Shown here: positions 54,855 to 64,000 of the stretch, piece after piece
Position numbering within the stretch: the first letter of the stretch is position 1
How the letters are laid out: every line of letters starts with the position of its first letter
NCBI RefSeq assembly: GCF_040954645.1
Contig: NC_092803.1
Coordinates: 9,673,230-9,737,229 of the forward strand
DNA from: Diabrotica undecimpunctata
Lineage: Eukaryota > Arthropoda > Insecta > Coleoptera > Chrysomelidae
Length of the DNA: 64,000 nt
Direction of reading: 5' to 3'
The notes under the pieces: generated by a model
Databases searched by the model: none
What the model was told of the DNA's origin: nothing
What the model saw: only the letters and a program-made list of their open reading frames with translations
Position numbers and translations under genes: made by a program

Positions 54855-56245
54855 CGCCATTAAATTGCTATAGAGATTAGAAACAGTGTTCAACATGTTA
54901 GAAACGTAAATGTTAGTAAACGAACCGTTAAAAGACGATAACATGAGGCTAATTTAAATGCTCAAGGACCCTCTACAGAACCCAAACTTATCTGATTACA
55001 TTTTGCTAGGCATCGCGATTGGAATGCAGATGACTGGAAGAATGTGGTATTTACCGATGAATCCAGATTTTATCTAGGTTCCCTGTGACGGGTAGCTCTT
55101 TTGGGTAGAATACTGTAATGTAAAACACAGGCTTACATTAATTAAAAATATATTCGAAATAAATAAATAACAAAATAAAAGTAATAGGTAATACGAGTAT
55201 ACAGAATAAAAGTTAAAACGTTAATCATGGCGACGACGGCATCGACAGCGATATGATCCACTGTTTAATATCTGCGAAAAATAAAATACAATTAAAGACT
55301 TAAAATCTAAACGAAAATTAGAGCGTGTTTAGACACACAGACAGGAAGGAACGGGTCGCAGGAATAGAGATATAACGGGCCAATCAATACTCGAACCGGC
55401 GAGGAACGGACGGTAACCAATCAATAGTTGGACACGAGGAAGAGCTGTCTCAGATCAATACTCCAAGACCGGGTAGGGAACAGCCACTAGGTGAATACTC
55501 TAGCAGAAGCTGTTGGCCTTCAGTCAATATCCTAGTTGTTGCCAGATCAATATACCGACGGAACTTCTCTTTATCGTGCGGCGGCTGCTCTTTTATAGAG
55601 TCAAAGGCTTTCCATCTCCTCTAGCGCACATCGTCGATGGAGGTGGAACATGCGGTGGCAGTGCGTAACTACGAAGTGCTTACAGAACGGAGGCGTGGCA
55701 CATCGTAACATCCTTGGATGCTCGCGGAAGAGTCGGGGGAAGAGGTGGTGAAGGATATGCCGTTTGCACTTTTAGCCCTAGAGTAAGTTTTCGTGGAGGT
55801 TCAGTTATTGTGTGGGCTGGTACAAATTCCGAGACGCGTACAGAATTGTACATTATCTTTAGGGGATCTCTGGCCGATGATAGGTACATAAATGAGATAC
55901 TGCATAATTATGTTGTTCCATATGTACTATTCATTAGAGAAAACTTCACACTGTATCATGACAATACACGCCCTCATGCCACCCGCCTTATCAGAGAATA
56001 GTTAAATGAAGTTGATATTATCCATAGAGTATGGCCAGCACACAGTCCCGATTTAAATGCTATTGAGCATATTTTGGACGTAGTCATAGCCGGATATATG
56101 TTCCTCTTACCTTAGGTCAGCACAAAGTGGCTATTTTAGAGGAATTGTAAGCAATTCGATATAAAACTGTTTTGAACTTAATTACCAGTATGCCCAGTAG
56201 AATAAATGCTGTTATACAGACTCGTGGAGATAATACAAGCTATTA
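54855..56245 (+). pseudogene. Tc1-like transposase, split
   Basis: 5' part: NVRNVNVSKRTVKRR, NLNAQGPSTEPKL, RHRDWNADDWKNVVFTDESR (first catalytic Asp) and FYLG at 55078. After the LTR it resumes DARGRVGGRGGEGYAVCTF, SFRGGSVIVWAG, NYVVPYVLFIRENFTLYHDN (second catalytic Asp), TRPHATRLIRE, a stop at 55999-56001, LNEVDIIHRVWPAHSPDLNA and IEHILDVV. A 1-base shift follows near 56100, then RINAVIQTRGD-like sequence to a TAA. Apart from the insertion only a few lesions are present. Confidence 0.85.
55084..55710 (-). mobile_element. candidate solo LTR inside the Tc1 transposase
   Basis: Ends TGTGACGG...CGTAACA on the plus strand, TGTTACGATG...CCGTCACA on the minus strand. It is flanked by TCCC (55080-55083) and TCCT (55711-55714), a possible 4-bp target duplication with one change. 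The minus strand shows a TCTATAAAAGAGC promoter-like box and an A/T-rich polyadenylation-like end. Removing it restores the transposase reading frame region. No internal retrotransposon genes. Confidence 0.72.
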
Positions 56246-56433
56246 ATTAAATCGAGAAGTAATTTGTGTAGGTTTTCCTCTTACTCTCATTTTGTTTTTG
56301 AAGGCACTTAAATACTTACGAATTTGTTTTATTTTTTTTTATATTAGTTTGTAAGTTTGTATAGATCTCTTTAAATAAAAATTTTTCTTATGCATTTCCC
56401 ATCTAAAACATAACCTTACACCCTGTATTAGAT

Positions 56434-57315
56434 CATATAAATCGTCGATAAAAGTTACAATAAAAAATAAAGTTGTGTGGATGGTGTTATGTGGTGGAGT
56501 GGTGAATTAATATTTTCTTTATTCCCTATGATTGTATAATTTTGTCGATTTTGTCGGTGACACCTTTGAGCTTGTCGGTGTTCCTATTGATATGATTTTT
56601 GCGGTAGTCATATATTTGAACCTGTATAAATCTTCTATTTCTTCGATAATATATTGTTTGCGTCTGAAATATAGTTTCAAATAAATAAAGAAATTCTTAA
56701 ATATTACAAGAAAGTATTTTGCAGTAATCTATTGTTTTATTAAAGTGTGTCGTCCTGTACGTACGTCTGATATACTCGTTCCCATTTCCCCTCTGTTGTG
56801 CTGTCGCTTTTTGTTTAACTTTAGTAACACCTGAACAACTGCATCATACATTATTCTCCGTCAGGACGTCCACAAAACTTATTCGATAAACTTTAAGTGT
56901 CTTGTCTTATTTAAACAAGAAAATACCATTAAATTTATACACTGGAACTTTAAAAGGGAACTTGATGTGACAGTTGGAGGGGATTTTGAGTAAATTGATT
57001 AGTTTTCTTGTGTAGGATGTTTAATCAAAGTAACGAGGAGGATGGAAATGAGAACTGATGAAGAGAATAGCGTGGTAGGTAACACCGTATTGTTACGATA
57101 TTATAAATGTAACAATAATATGCTAAAACTTTTTTACGAGAATCAATTGGTTTATTCCATTTATTCATGGTGTGATGTCACTATTGGCCCTTTAGTCATT
57201 TTATTCTGAGTACCTGAACTAACATATAGGTGGCATTGTACAAATTTAATTTACTCTTATTTTATATATATATATATATATTTATTCCCATCTTATAATA
57301 AATTAACTAAGGTAG
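56434..57315. other. no gene recognised
   Basis: AT-rich. A short (TA)n stretch lies at about 57263-57282. Confidence 0.5.
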
Positions 57316-57435
57316 TACAGTCGACTCGCGTTAATTCAAACCTGCCATAATTCGAACCTCTCTATAATTTAAAGTTATCACGAGTTCCCCACAAAATCTC
57401 TTTATATTTCGAACTAAATCAATATATTTTTATGC
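57316..57435 (+). repeat. pogo/Tigger-like terminal sequence
   Basis: TA then CAGTCGACTCGCGTTAATTC, CCATAATTCGAACCTCTCTAT and later TTGATAATTCGAACG. Repeated TAATTCGAA boxes are typical of pogo/Tigger-type ends. It does not match the right end at 59906, so it belongs to a different element. Confidence 0.5.
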
Positions 57436-57866
57436 ACTTGATAATTCGAACGAAAAAAAAAATTGGTTGCCTGTAAAGTCGGTTTTACGGGCGAAGATTT
57501 TACGTGACAACGTCTTTTTCTCGGTAGAATATTTATTGATATGAATATTATTAAATTGCACAATAGGAACAAGGAATTGAATGAAAATAAGAATTGCACA
57601 AATTTTAACTATAGAAATATATTTTGTTTACTAAAACATTGTACATGTAAACTTAAACTTAACTAATTTCTATTTGAGTGATTTTGTTGAGGATAGGACG
57701 ATGATAGGAGAAATATGAAATGAAAGGAAGTGTTTCTGCTGTAATGTGTCTTGCGAAAGTCAAGTCGAAGGTTGTTCCTTTTAACGTAGTTGACTTAGAA
57801 ACGTTTTGATACGCAATCAAGATTATACGTACATTTCATGAAATTTAGAAACGAGTTGTCTGACTT

Positions 57867-57912
57867 TATAAACTCAGTTTCTCAACTTTTGTGTCAATCT
57901 AACAATTAATCA
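57867..57912 (+). repeat. 46-bp exact direct repeat, copy 1 (copy 2 at 58770-58815)
   Basis: Begins TATAAACTCAGTTTCTCAAC and ends CTAACAATTAATCA, identical at both sites, 903 bp apart. Confidence 0.85.
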
Positions 57913-57979
57913 GTTGAACATTTGAAAATATATTAATTTCTAAAACTTGTAAATTAAAATAATTCATTTTAAATTAAAA

Positions 57980-58150
57980 ATGATAATAATATCATTAATA
58001 TTAATTTAATATTTTTTATTTTATTTAATATTTATTTTATATATTATTTTATATTTTTTATATATTATTTTATATATTATATATTATTATATTATTATTT
58101 TATATATTATTTATTTTATATTATATTATTGATCTTATTATTTTCTACAA
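57980..58150. repeat. low-complexity TTATATATTATTTTA tract
   Basis: About 170 bp made almost only of A and T, in irregular TATTTTATA-type units. Confidence 0.85.
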
Positions 58151-58769
58151 AATTTATTTGAAAATTTTTTCGATATATCAATTAGTTGCGGAGATATCGA
58201 TCATTGAAGTTATTGTTTGCTACCAGTATTTTATATATTTATTTTTTTCAGTTATAAAAAATTACTATTTCCAATTGTGTCTACCAAGTATGGTCACATG
58301 TATTTGCCTACATATTAAATAATAATAAGTACAGATAATGTTATGTGACGTTCACTTCTGATTATATATATTTTAATATTTTTAATTTTAAAGAATCAAT
58401 TTGAAAATCAAAACACTTATTCAGATCGAAGGTTCAAATTTTTGCTAAATAAATTTGAAATTAATTAAAATTTGTAAATGTAAATGGTAAAGTTGAAAAT
58501 TAAAACATTTACTAAAATTGGAATTTGAAATTCTTGCTAAACACAGTTAAATTCTAACTCCGCGCGTGGTGATTGGTCGGTTTAGTTCGTTTGTTTGGTC
58601 GCCCTGTTTTGACAGGTTAGAAGTTATAATTTGTTATTTTAAATGTTTGACTAGCAATACGCGCTGTTTCTTCTCAATCGACTGAATTACGATTGATTGC
58701 AGAGTGATTTAAACTAATAATTTACTTAACACTATCAACATTTGTCAATAGTAATAGTATGACATAACC

Positions 58770-58815
58770 TATAAACTCAGTTTCTCAACTTTTGTGTCAA
58801 TCTAACAATTAATCA
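58770..58815 (+). repeat. 46-bp exact direct repeat, copy 2
   Basis: Identical to 57867-57912. The 903-bp spacing includes the low-complexity tract. Confidence 0.85.
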
Positions 58816-58959
58816 ATTAATCATAGTTTACGATAATGAAATATTAGTGTACAATTATTTACCTTTATTGTTGTAGTTGTTGTAAATGACGAATCTTAGC
58901 ACTCCACATTTTCACTACAGACACAGCTGACGATACTTTCAACGATTTTCAACTTTAGC

Positions 58960-59165
58960 AATTCAACGCGCCTAATTCTCTAGTGCCGCGCGCAGCGGAC
59001 CGATCATGTTTGAGTGGGAGAGAGACGCAAGGCATTCGCCGGTCCGGCGGGCCTCTCTCTCGTTCGGCGACTCACTGTAACAGACGTGAGCGGGCGTTAC
59101 ACTTTTTCTTAAATGACTCCGAGCCACAACCTAATTTAAGACGTTGTCACGTCAAAATCATTGCT
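58960..59165 (-). repeat. GC-rich, CpG-dense repeat-like segment with an inverted end match
   Basis: GC content jumps over 58980-59100 (GCGCGCAGCGG, GGTCCGGCGGGCCTCTCTC), unlike anything else here. It ends in GACGTTGTCACGTCAAAATC at 59141-59160, whose reverse complement nearly matches GAAGATTTTACGTGACAACGTC at 57493-57514. The two could be the ends of a 1.65-kb non-autonomous element. The 62-codon frame over it is probably not coding. Confidence 0.5.
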
Positions 59166-59379
59166 ATATAACAAAACGACACAATAATTAGAACTCATCG
59201 GCGTCCAACACTCGACAATTCAAAGTTGCAGAGAGAAAAAGGCGGAAAGATTGTATGTATCAACGTTTCTTTGTTTTTGTTATGAATAATTTCACTACAC
59301 ATTTGACACACACTTGTCACGAATTGGTTTGTTTAGTTATTAGTTACTGGTACTCTTTCGTTGGTATACAGATTATAAT

Positions 59380-59808
59380 TTTGTTAGTTATAAGCCCCAG
59401 AAAGAAACATTTAGTTTGACGATTGTTGAAAAGAAGAAGTTAATCCAAAAAGTAGAGAAAGGTGAGAAGAAAATTGATATTGCAAAAGAATTTAAGGTTC
59501 TTCTGAGTACTCCCTCAACAATAAGAAAGCCCAAGGATAAAATTAATGCTGCTCAAACTACTGGAATACGGAAAAGAACTACTAAATGTGAATTTTCTCG
59601 TCTGGAAGAAAGTCTGGTCATTTGGCTAAGATATTGTAGAGGACAAAAAGTGTCTATTAGCGGAAACTTGTTGAAGAAAAACGCAATAGAGTTCGCGTCT
59701 ACTCTAAGCAACAAAAACTTTGCGGCAAATGAAGGGTGGTTTACAAATTTCAAAAAGAGAAATGGAGTTGTGTTTAAAAAAAGTTTGTCGGGAAAGTGGA
59801 AACGTTGA
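59380..59808 (+). pseudogene. pogo/Tigger transposase N-terminal DNA-binding part
   Basis: The open frame has SYKPQKETFSLTIVEKKKLI, QKVEKGEKKIDIAKEFKV, TTKCEFSRLEESLVIWLRYC, LKKNAIEFAS and NEGWFTNFKKRNGVVFKKSL. These are the two helix-turn-helix halves of a CENP-B/pogo-type domain (Psq-like then CENPB-like), about 130 residues, ending at TGA 59806-59808. No DDE catalytic domain follows. No ATG opens the frame (the first usable start-like codon is TTG at 59416), so the start is lost or spliced. The right terminal repeat lies 25-100 bp downstream. A deletion derivative rather than a domesticated gene is the simpler view. Confidence 0.72.
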
Positions 59809-59831
59809 TTGATCTATTGATTAAGCGATAC

Positions 59832-59906
59832 CTTTACACAATGGACAACTCTACGTAACGGACAATTATTGTCCCCGTTGGTGTCCGTTATGGAGAAATT
59901 TCACTG
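59832..59906 (-). repeat. pogo/Tigger terminal repeat (right end)
   Basis: The reverse complement starts CAGTGAAATTTCTCCATAAC and repeats ACGGACA / GTCCGTTA boxes inward. TA at 59907-59908 is the expected target duplication. The matching left end was not found. Confidence 0.6.
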
Positions 59907-59909
59907 TAC

Positions 59910-60620
59910 TTGAAAAATGAACAATATATTGATTTAACTATAAAATATACAGTTAAAAATGAAGCTAGCTATAAAAACAATCCGTCTCCTGCTACTGCAA
60001 AATTTAGAATTAACACAAGCACCGAAAAACAAATTTTACTCCGGCGATTCAAAATTTTGTTTGGTTGCCAAAAAAAAACATAACTCTATACAAATATGTA
60101 TGTCGAGAGCTTTTGAAATACTCACTTTGTGTTCCAATTTGTGTTAACCCTCTTTGTTGGAATTATGAATTTGCTATGAAATTTCAGTATGTAGATATCG
60201 GACAACCCCGCGTTGAATACATTCTTCGGCTATTTCATGGGCTCCGGTTTATATTTAAAGGAAGAATTTTAAAAAGGACAACATTAAATATTCATGAGGT
60301 TAGAACTTTGTATCGCTGCTCTTGCATTTTCCAGACGAATTTCGTCTTCTTATAAAGAATATTTAATGGTAGCTTAGTAGGCACTGCGATACTGGTTACC
60401 GAATAAATCTAGTGTTTTTAATAGTTTTTTTATTTTTTGGATTTCATGATGAGAGATTTCATTTGCATTTCAAAAAGGATGAGAGGAAGTATTACCAAAC
60501 TATTAGTACAGTCACTAACGCATTTGGCTACCAAGTTGTTTGGATTGGATGGATTGGTGTGAAATTTGAAGTGTAGCTTGAAAGTAGATTAAGGAACAAA
60601 AGTTATATTGTAAAAGTTAT
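59910..60620. other. no gene recognised
   Basis: Overlapping plus frames 59959-60355 carry no domain. AT-rich. Confidence 0.45.
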
Positions 60621-60624
60621 ATTA

Positions 60625-60765
60625 CTTCTATACGCGCGCTCGACGTTGGAAATTTGCACGGGAGTGAATCGGTGAAATCATTACATATGTAAGATATGAA
60701 TAAGAGAGAGACAGAAGATATATTTTCTCTCTTTCTTTCTCGAGAATAAAAATGTTCCTTTATGT
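60625..60765 (+). repeat. terminal-repeat family C, copy 1
   Basis: TACTTCTATACGCGCGCTCG, GTTGGAAATTTGCACGGGAG, TGAATCGGTGAAATC, then AGAGAGAGACAGAAGATATA and CTCGAGAATAAAAATGTTCC. Nearly identical to 61165-61306. Followed by a small ATGCTCC tandem (60769-60800). Confidence 0.85.
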
Positions 60766-60922
60766 GATATGCTCCAATGCTCCTATGCTCCAATGCTCCA
60801 ATTATTTATGTGATATGTTTTGTATTATTTATTAAATGTTCATAATAGTTTTATTATTAGATTTCAAAATAATAATAACAATAAATCACTGTATGATCGA
60901 AAACTGTCAATTTTGAAATACG

Positions 60923-61000
60923 TTAGTGCTATGTCTAATTGGCAAATTTTTTACGTGTTTGGTTCATACGCTGGAGTATGTGAGTTCGAATCCCAATATG
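60923..61000 (+). ncRNA. degraded tRNA-like sequence (SINE head or tRNA pseudogene)
   Basis: GAGTTCGAATCCC at 60982-60994 matches the internal B box of tRNA-type promoters. CGTGT-TTGGTTC-ATACG (60954-60970) forms a 5-bp stem with a 7-base loop, like an anticodon arm reading GGT. The A-box region (GTCTAATTGGCA) is partly conserved. The T stem pairs poorly and no acceptor stem is clear, so it is not a functional tRNA. Confidence 0.35.
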
Positions 61001-61164
61001 AATTTTCTTTTTTATTTTTGAAATATGTATAAACCTCACGTTAATCTTATTAAATGTATGTAATATACGCAAAAATGCTAAATTTTAAAATAAAATCAAA
61101 AATTTACAACATAATCCGAGTTGTTGGTTTTTTATTTTTATCTTCCACAAACATTTTTTGAAGT

Positions 61165-61306
61165 TATACTTCTATACGCGCGTTCGACGTTGGAAATTTG
61201 TACGGGAGTGAATCGGCTAAATCATTATATATGTAAAATATAGGTAAGAGAGAGACAGAAGATATATTTTCTCTCTTTCTCTCTCGAGAATAAAAATATT
61301 CCTTTT
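61165..61306 (+). repeat. terminal-repeat family C, copy 2
   Basis: Direct repeat of 60625-60765 and inverted repeat of 61668-61815. Preceded by the self-complementary GAAGTTATACTTC. Together with copy 3 it frames a 650-bp AT-rich core, like the two ends of a non-autonomous DNA element. Confidence 0.85.
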
Positions 61307-61667
61307 GTAAATATATTTAATATTTATTAATATTATTATTTTTTTATTAATATTATTATCATGGTAAATTAAACATATGCGTAAGTAAGTTATGTATATT
61401 GTCATTTGTAAATACTTATGAATATTGCATTTTAATTTGTATTGTATTATTATATTGAATTATGTTGCAGTGTATTGTATTGTATTTTTAAATTAATAAC
61501 AAAATAAACAATGAATTTTACTACAGAGTATGTGTAAAAAAATATTTTTGCATTCAACTTCTTTTATACATATATGAAAATAAAAATATATATCTTCATT
61601 AAAATATTGATTCAATCCTTCATTTACTATACTCCTATTACAGGTCAAATGTTTATATACAGCAAAC

Positions 61668-61815
61668 GATGCACCATATACCTATATACCTTATTCTTTT
61701 TCTCTTTCTACTCTCTCTTACCTATAGCATTACATATGTATTGATTGTGCAGATTGACTCCCATATAAATTTGTAACGGCGAATGCATGTATAGAAGTAT
61801 AACTTCTACCGGCAG
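61668..61815 (-). repeat. terminal-repeat family C, copy 3 (inverted)
   Basis: The reverse complement reads GTAGAAGTTATACTTCTATA, CATTCGCCGTTACAAATTTA, GGGAGTCAATC and GTAAGAGAGAGTAG, the same order as copies 1 and 2 but more diverged. Confidence 0.75.
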
Positions 61816-62044
61816 TCCCACTGGACTGCCACACCCATTTTTTTTACATACAGTCCCTGCTCAATTTATTAGACCCACCAAGCAAACTCTAGTTTTCTGT
61901 GTTCTATAATCAATTATAATTATATCTTTGTTATCTATAAGTAAGAAAAATAACACATGATAGTAGTAACCTTTTTGCATATTTATTGAAGAAAACAACG
62001 TAAATTATTACAATATTTTACTATAACAATAATATTTTGTTAAG

Positions 62045-63160
62045 CCACCCTGGGCCTTAAGCAGTGCAGTCACCTCGTAGGTATGCTGTTTATACATTTT
62101 CCTGCGATGTCTTTTAAATTTTCGGTGTGATTCCAATGGAAAATGATTCGTTCTATCAACTGAATCTTGTTGGTAATTATTTCCTTAGCTAACTCTCTTT
62201 TTAGTACATTTTCAATGGGGTTCATGTCTTATGAGTTGCCGGGTCATGGTAAGAACGGAATTTCTTGTTTTACCAAAAAGTTTTTAGTACTTTTAGCCGT
62301 ATGGCAAGGTGCTTCATCCTGTATAAATTATGACTGTTACCAAACCATTTATGGAACCAATCTTGTCTGCAAAACCCCTTTTATATTGATCTTGTTGCAT
62401 GGTTCCTGCTACGACATACCTGCTACTAATCACCGACCATATCATTACTGAGGTGGGATGCGTAATTGTACCAATTACAGACCCCTTTTTATATTTTTTC
62501 CAAGACGTCTTCTGACAAACGGGGCCTTGTCATCCATAATTTGAAAAGTAGCTTCATTACTGAAGAAAATCTCTGAATGTGAATAACAATTAATTAATTA
62601 ATTAATTAATTAAGTAAAGTGCGAAAATAAAATTATTTGTCTAACAATAAAACACTGAAAACTTGTGTTTTTAACAATTCCACGAAATTTATTTATAATT
62701 ATTATCACTACAGCTGTTTCGGCCATAGTGCCTTTCTCAAGTGATCTATTTTTGGAATTTTTGGTGTTTACACTTTAAAGTCCTTAACTGAATAAGTTGA
62801 GGAGGGGAGAACTGTTTGTCTCCAATTGGTCATTCAGAATTGTCTATATTTTTTTATTTGTTCACTTCACTTTAGAAAGTCACTCTGGCCGAAACAGCTG
62901 TAGTGACAATAATTTAAAATAAATTTTGTGGAAGTGTTGAAAACAAAAGTTGTCAGTGTTTTCTTGTCAGATAAAATGAATTTCCATCAAGTAACGGTCA
63001 AATCCATCACTTATTTTAAATGATTTGTGATAATTTACCTTACGCCAATCATCAATAGACCAGTCTTTATGGATCTTGGTCAAAGCTAAGCGTTTTTTGA
63101 GCATTTGTGTAGATTTGAGTAGCAGAAGCTATTTCAGACCTACCGTATTCTATTTATTCT
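62045..63160 (-). pseudogene. Tc1-like transposase, split by PLE
   Basis: From the 5' side: MLKKRLALTKIHKDWSIDDW at 63100-63040, then the PLE. It continues FSNEATFQIMDDKAPFVRRR (62570-62510; first catalytic block, Asp position damaged), ITHPTSVMIW, AGTMQQDQYKRG, IQDEAPCHTAKSTKNFLV (second block, Asp present) and EIPFLP-stop-PGNS-stop-DMNPIENVLK (third block, PDxNPIENVWK in relatives). The tail IQLIERIIFHWNHTENLKDI follows and reaches the KAQGG-like end near 62050. Stops and shifts are spread throughout. Confidence 0.85.
62641..63017 (-). mobile_element. minimal Penelope-like element with inverted tails
   Basis: Imperfect target duplication AAATTATTTGT (62630-62640) / AAATGATTTGT (63018-63028). 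Left arm about 62643-62745, right arm about 62890-62990, inverted to each other. Only about 140 bp separate them, from the last codons and 3' end of the PLE ORF (the GGAGGGGAGAACTGTTTGTC block, as at 11670-11695). The same right-end extension GAATTTCCATCAAGTAACGG is present. Confidence 0.9.
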
Positions 63161-63169
63161 TCCTTACTG

Positions 63170-63880
63170 AAGACTTGGATCTGAAAACTTTCTATTTTTA
63201 TATTCGTCAGTTTTTCTTTAATATCTGGGTTTTAAAACTTGCAAAAAGCTTTTGTCATTTACGCATGTCCTTATATTTTATATACAACTAATGTTTCCAA
63301 ATGTTTCTGGAAATTGAATTGATCTCTATAGTCTCTTTAACGTTTCTCTTTCTGTTTGTTAATATTTTCCATATTTTTTGTTAGCTCTATAAGGTTCTTT
63401 TTTTCTCGTGAAACTTTGACAACATTCTTCTTTTATTTTTGTTACTGTTGATTTCACTCTATTGCTGGGTTTATTATATTTTCTTTTTGAGGTATATTGT
63501 AATAGATCAACTATTGTGAGATCACCGATAACAAAATCATTGAATGTACCTACAAGTTGTATTGATGAAAAAGAATTACATGAAAAATGTATTTAAAATT
63601 CATTTTGTAAAAGTACTTTTAAAAAATATTAACGGCTACTTTTTGTTTTAGGTAAGAAGTTCAGAACAACTATTATTGCTTAATAACAACCCAAAACCGA
63701 TACAAAACTTACGGGTAAGTTTTTTTTTATCAAAAATACATTGTCCTAAAATAGCTTGTCGAAACTTTGGCGTGTCCGCTGCCGCTCTCGCCAAATCATT
63801 TGATTATCCCTTGACAAAAAGTTAAATAAGGAAACGACGTTATAATGAACAGGTAAGCTGTAACTGTAAATTGTGCTGGA
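63170..63880. other. no gene recognised
   Basis: AT-rich; no domain seen. Confidence 0.5.
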
Positions 63881-63906
63881 ACGTACGTACGTACGTAACG
63901 TACGTA
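63881..63906. repeat. (ACGT)n microsatellite
   Basis: Four ACGT units, one extra A, then two more. Self-complementary and CpG-containing, unlike its surroundings. Confidence 0.9.
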
Positions 63907-63957
63907 GAAATATACTCGATTTTTAATTATTCTCGATATTATTCTCGATATATTATA

Positions 63958-64000
63958 CAGGGTGTTTCAAAAAAAGGTAACGTTGTCTCTAGGGTAGGTA
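63958..64000 (+). mobile_element. start of a mariner-like element, cut by the window edge
   Basis: TA at 63956-63957 followed by CAGGGTGTTTCAAAAAAAGG, a widespread insect mariner-type end. The rest lies outside the window. Confidence 0.5.

Larger units (their letters stand above)
54855..56433 (+). mobile_element. Tc1-like element interrupted by a solo LTR
   Basis: A transposase relic in two parts (54855-55083 and 55711-56245), with an ACACCCTGTA end at about 56424-56433 followed by TTAG. The left terminal repeat was not identified. The 55084-55710 insert has the features of a solo LTR. Confidence 0.72.
61851..63160 (-). mobile_element. Tc1-like element interrupted by a PLE
   Basis: TA at 61849-61850, then terminal sequence CAGTCCCTGCTCAATTTATT. 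A minus-strand transposase relic spans 62045-63160, with a 377-bp PLE inside (62641-63017). The right terminal repeat was not found. Confidence 0.8.

Noticed and set aside
58983..59171. 62-codon Arg-rich frame
   Set aside because: Lies in a GC-rich repeat-like segment; no domain and no sign of selection.
1..64000. Prokaryote-style operons, CRISPR arrays or a defence system
   Set aside because: No regular repeat-spacer array and no clustered non-transposon genes. All recognisable proteins are transposon-encoded and eukaryotic in type.

Overview
This window looks like a eukaryotic, most likely insect (possibly beetle), transposon-rich intergenic region. It is AT-rich and has no operons or ribosome binding sites. 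Nearly every recognisable coding stretch is a decayed or nearly intact transposable-element gene. I found no host protein-coding gene, no intact tRNA or rRNA gene and no CRISPR array. The organism call rests only on the transposon spectrum (Penelope-like elements, RTE-like and I/Jockey/R2-like LINEs, piggyBac, Tc1/mariner/IS630-like, Harbinger, pogo) and base composition.

Layout. 1-4.2 kb: an IS630/Tc1-mariner-type transposase pseudogene, a 150-bp tandem repeat, and the 3' end of an RTE-like LINE. 4.2-6.4 kb: a piggyBac element (TTAA on both sides) that landed inside that LINE, whose reverse transcriptase resumes at 6.4-7.5 kb. 7.5-11.4 kb: LINE fragments and the first copy of an LTR-like repeat (family A). 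11.5-14.2 kb: a nearly full-length Penelope-like element (PLE) with an open 783-codon RT/GIY-YIG gene, inverted terminal tails and a 12-bp target duplication. 14.9-18.05 kb: a Harbinger-derived element beside a mariner-like element with terminal inverted repeats of about 430 bp. 18.9-23.7 kb: mariner, RTE-like, Jockey-like and R2-like LINE relics. 25.6-27.2 kb: a candidate solo LTR inside an (AT)n array. 29-33.8 kb: repeat families A and B, a foldback and a 5'-truncated RTE LINE with a perfect 14-bp target duplication. 34.7-40.5 kb: Tc1, family A and several LINE fragments, including an RT/RNase H gene. 41.6-45.3 kb: a second piggyBac, a 5'-truncated PLE and an I-like LINE tail. 46.4-49.9 kb: a mariner end fragment, a 51-bp-arm hairpin and a second PLE lineage lying between two (TA)n arrays. 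50.4-56.4 kb: two more IS630-like pseudogenes, a foldback, and a Tc1 element split by a solo LTR. 57.3-64 kb: a pogo/Tigger N-terminal relic, a GC-rich repeat, a triplicated terminal-repeat family, and a Tc1 element split by a 377-bp PLE. A new mariner end starts in the last 45 bases.

How the parts relate. The genes do not form a pathway; they record nested insertion. Four nestings can be read directly: piggyBac in a LINE, PLE in Tc1, solo LTR in Tc1, and an unknown insert in mariner. Three PLE copies of very different length all carry a similar inverted tail and target duplications, which is the most informative pattern here. No new cellular system is evident.
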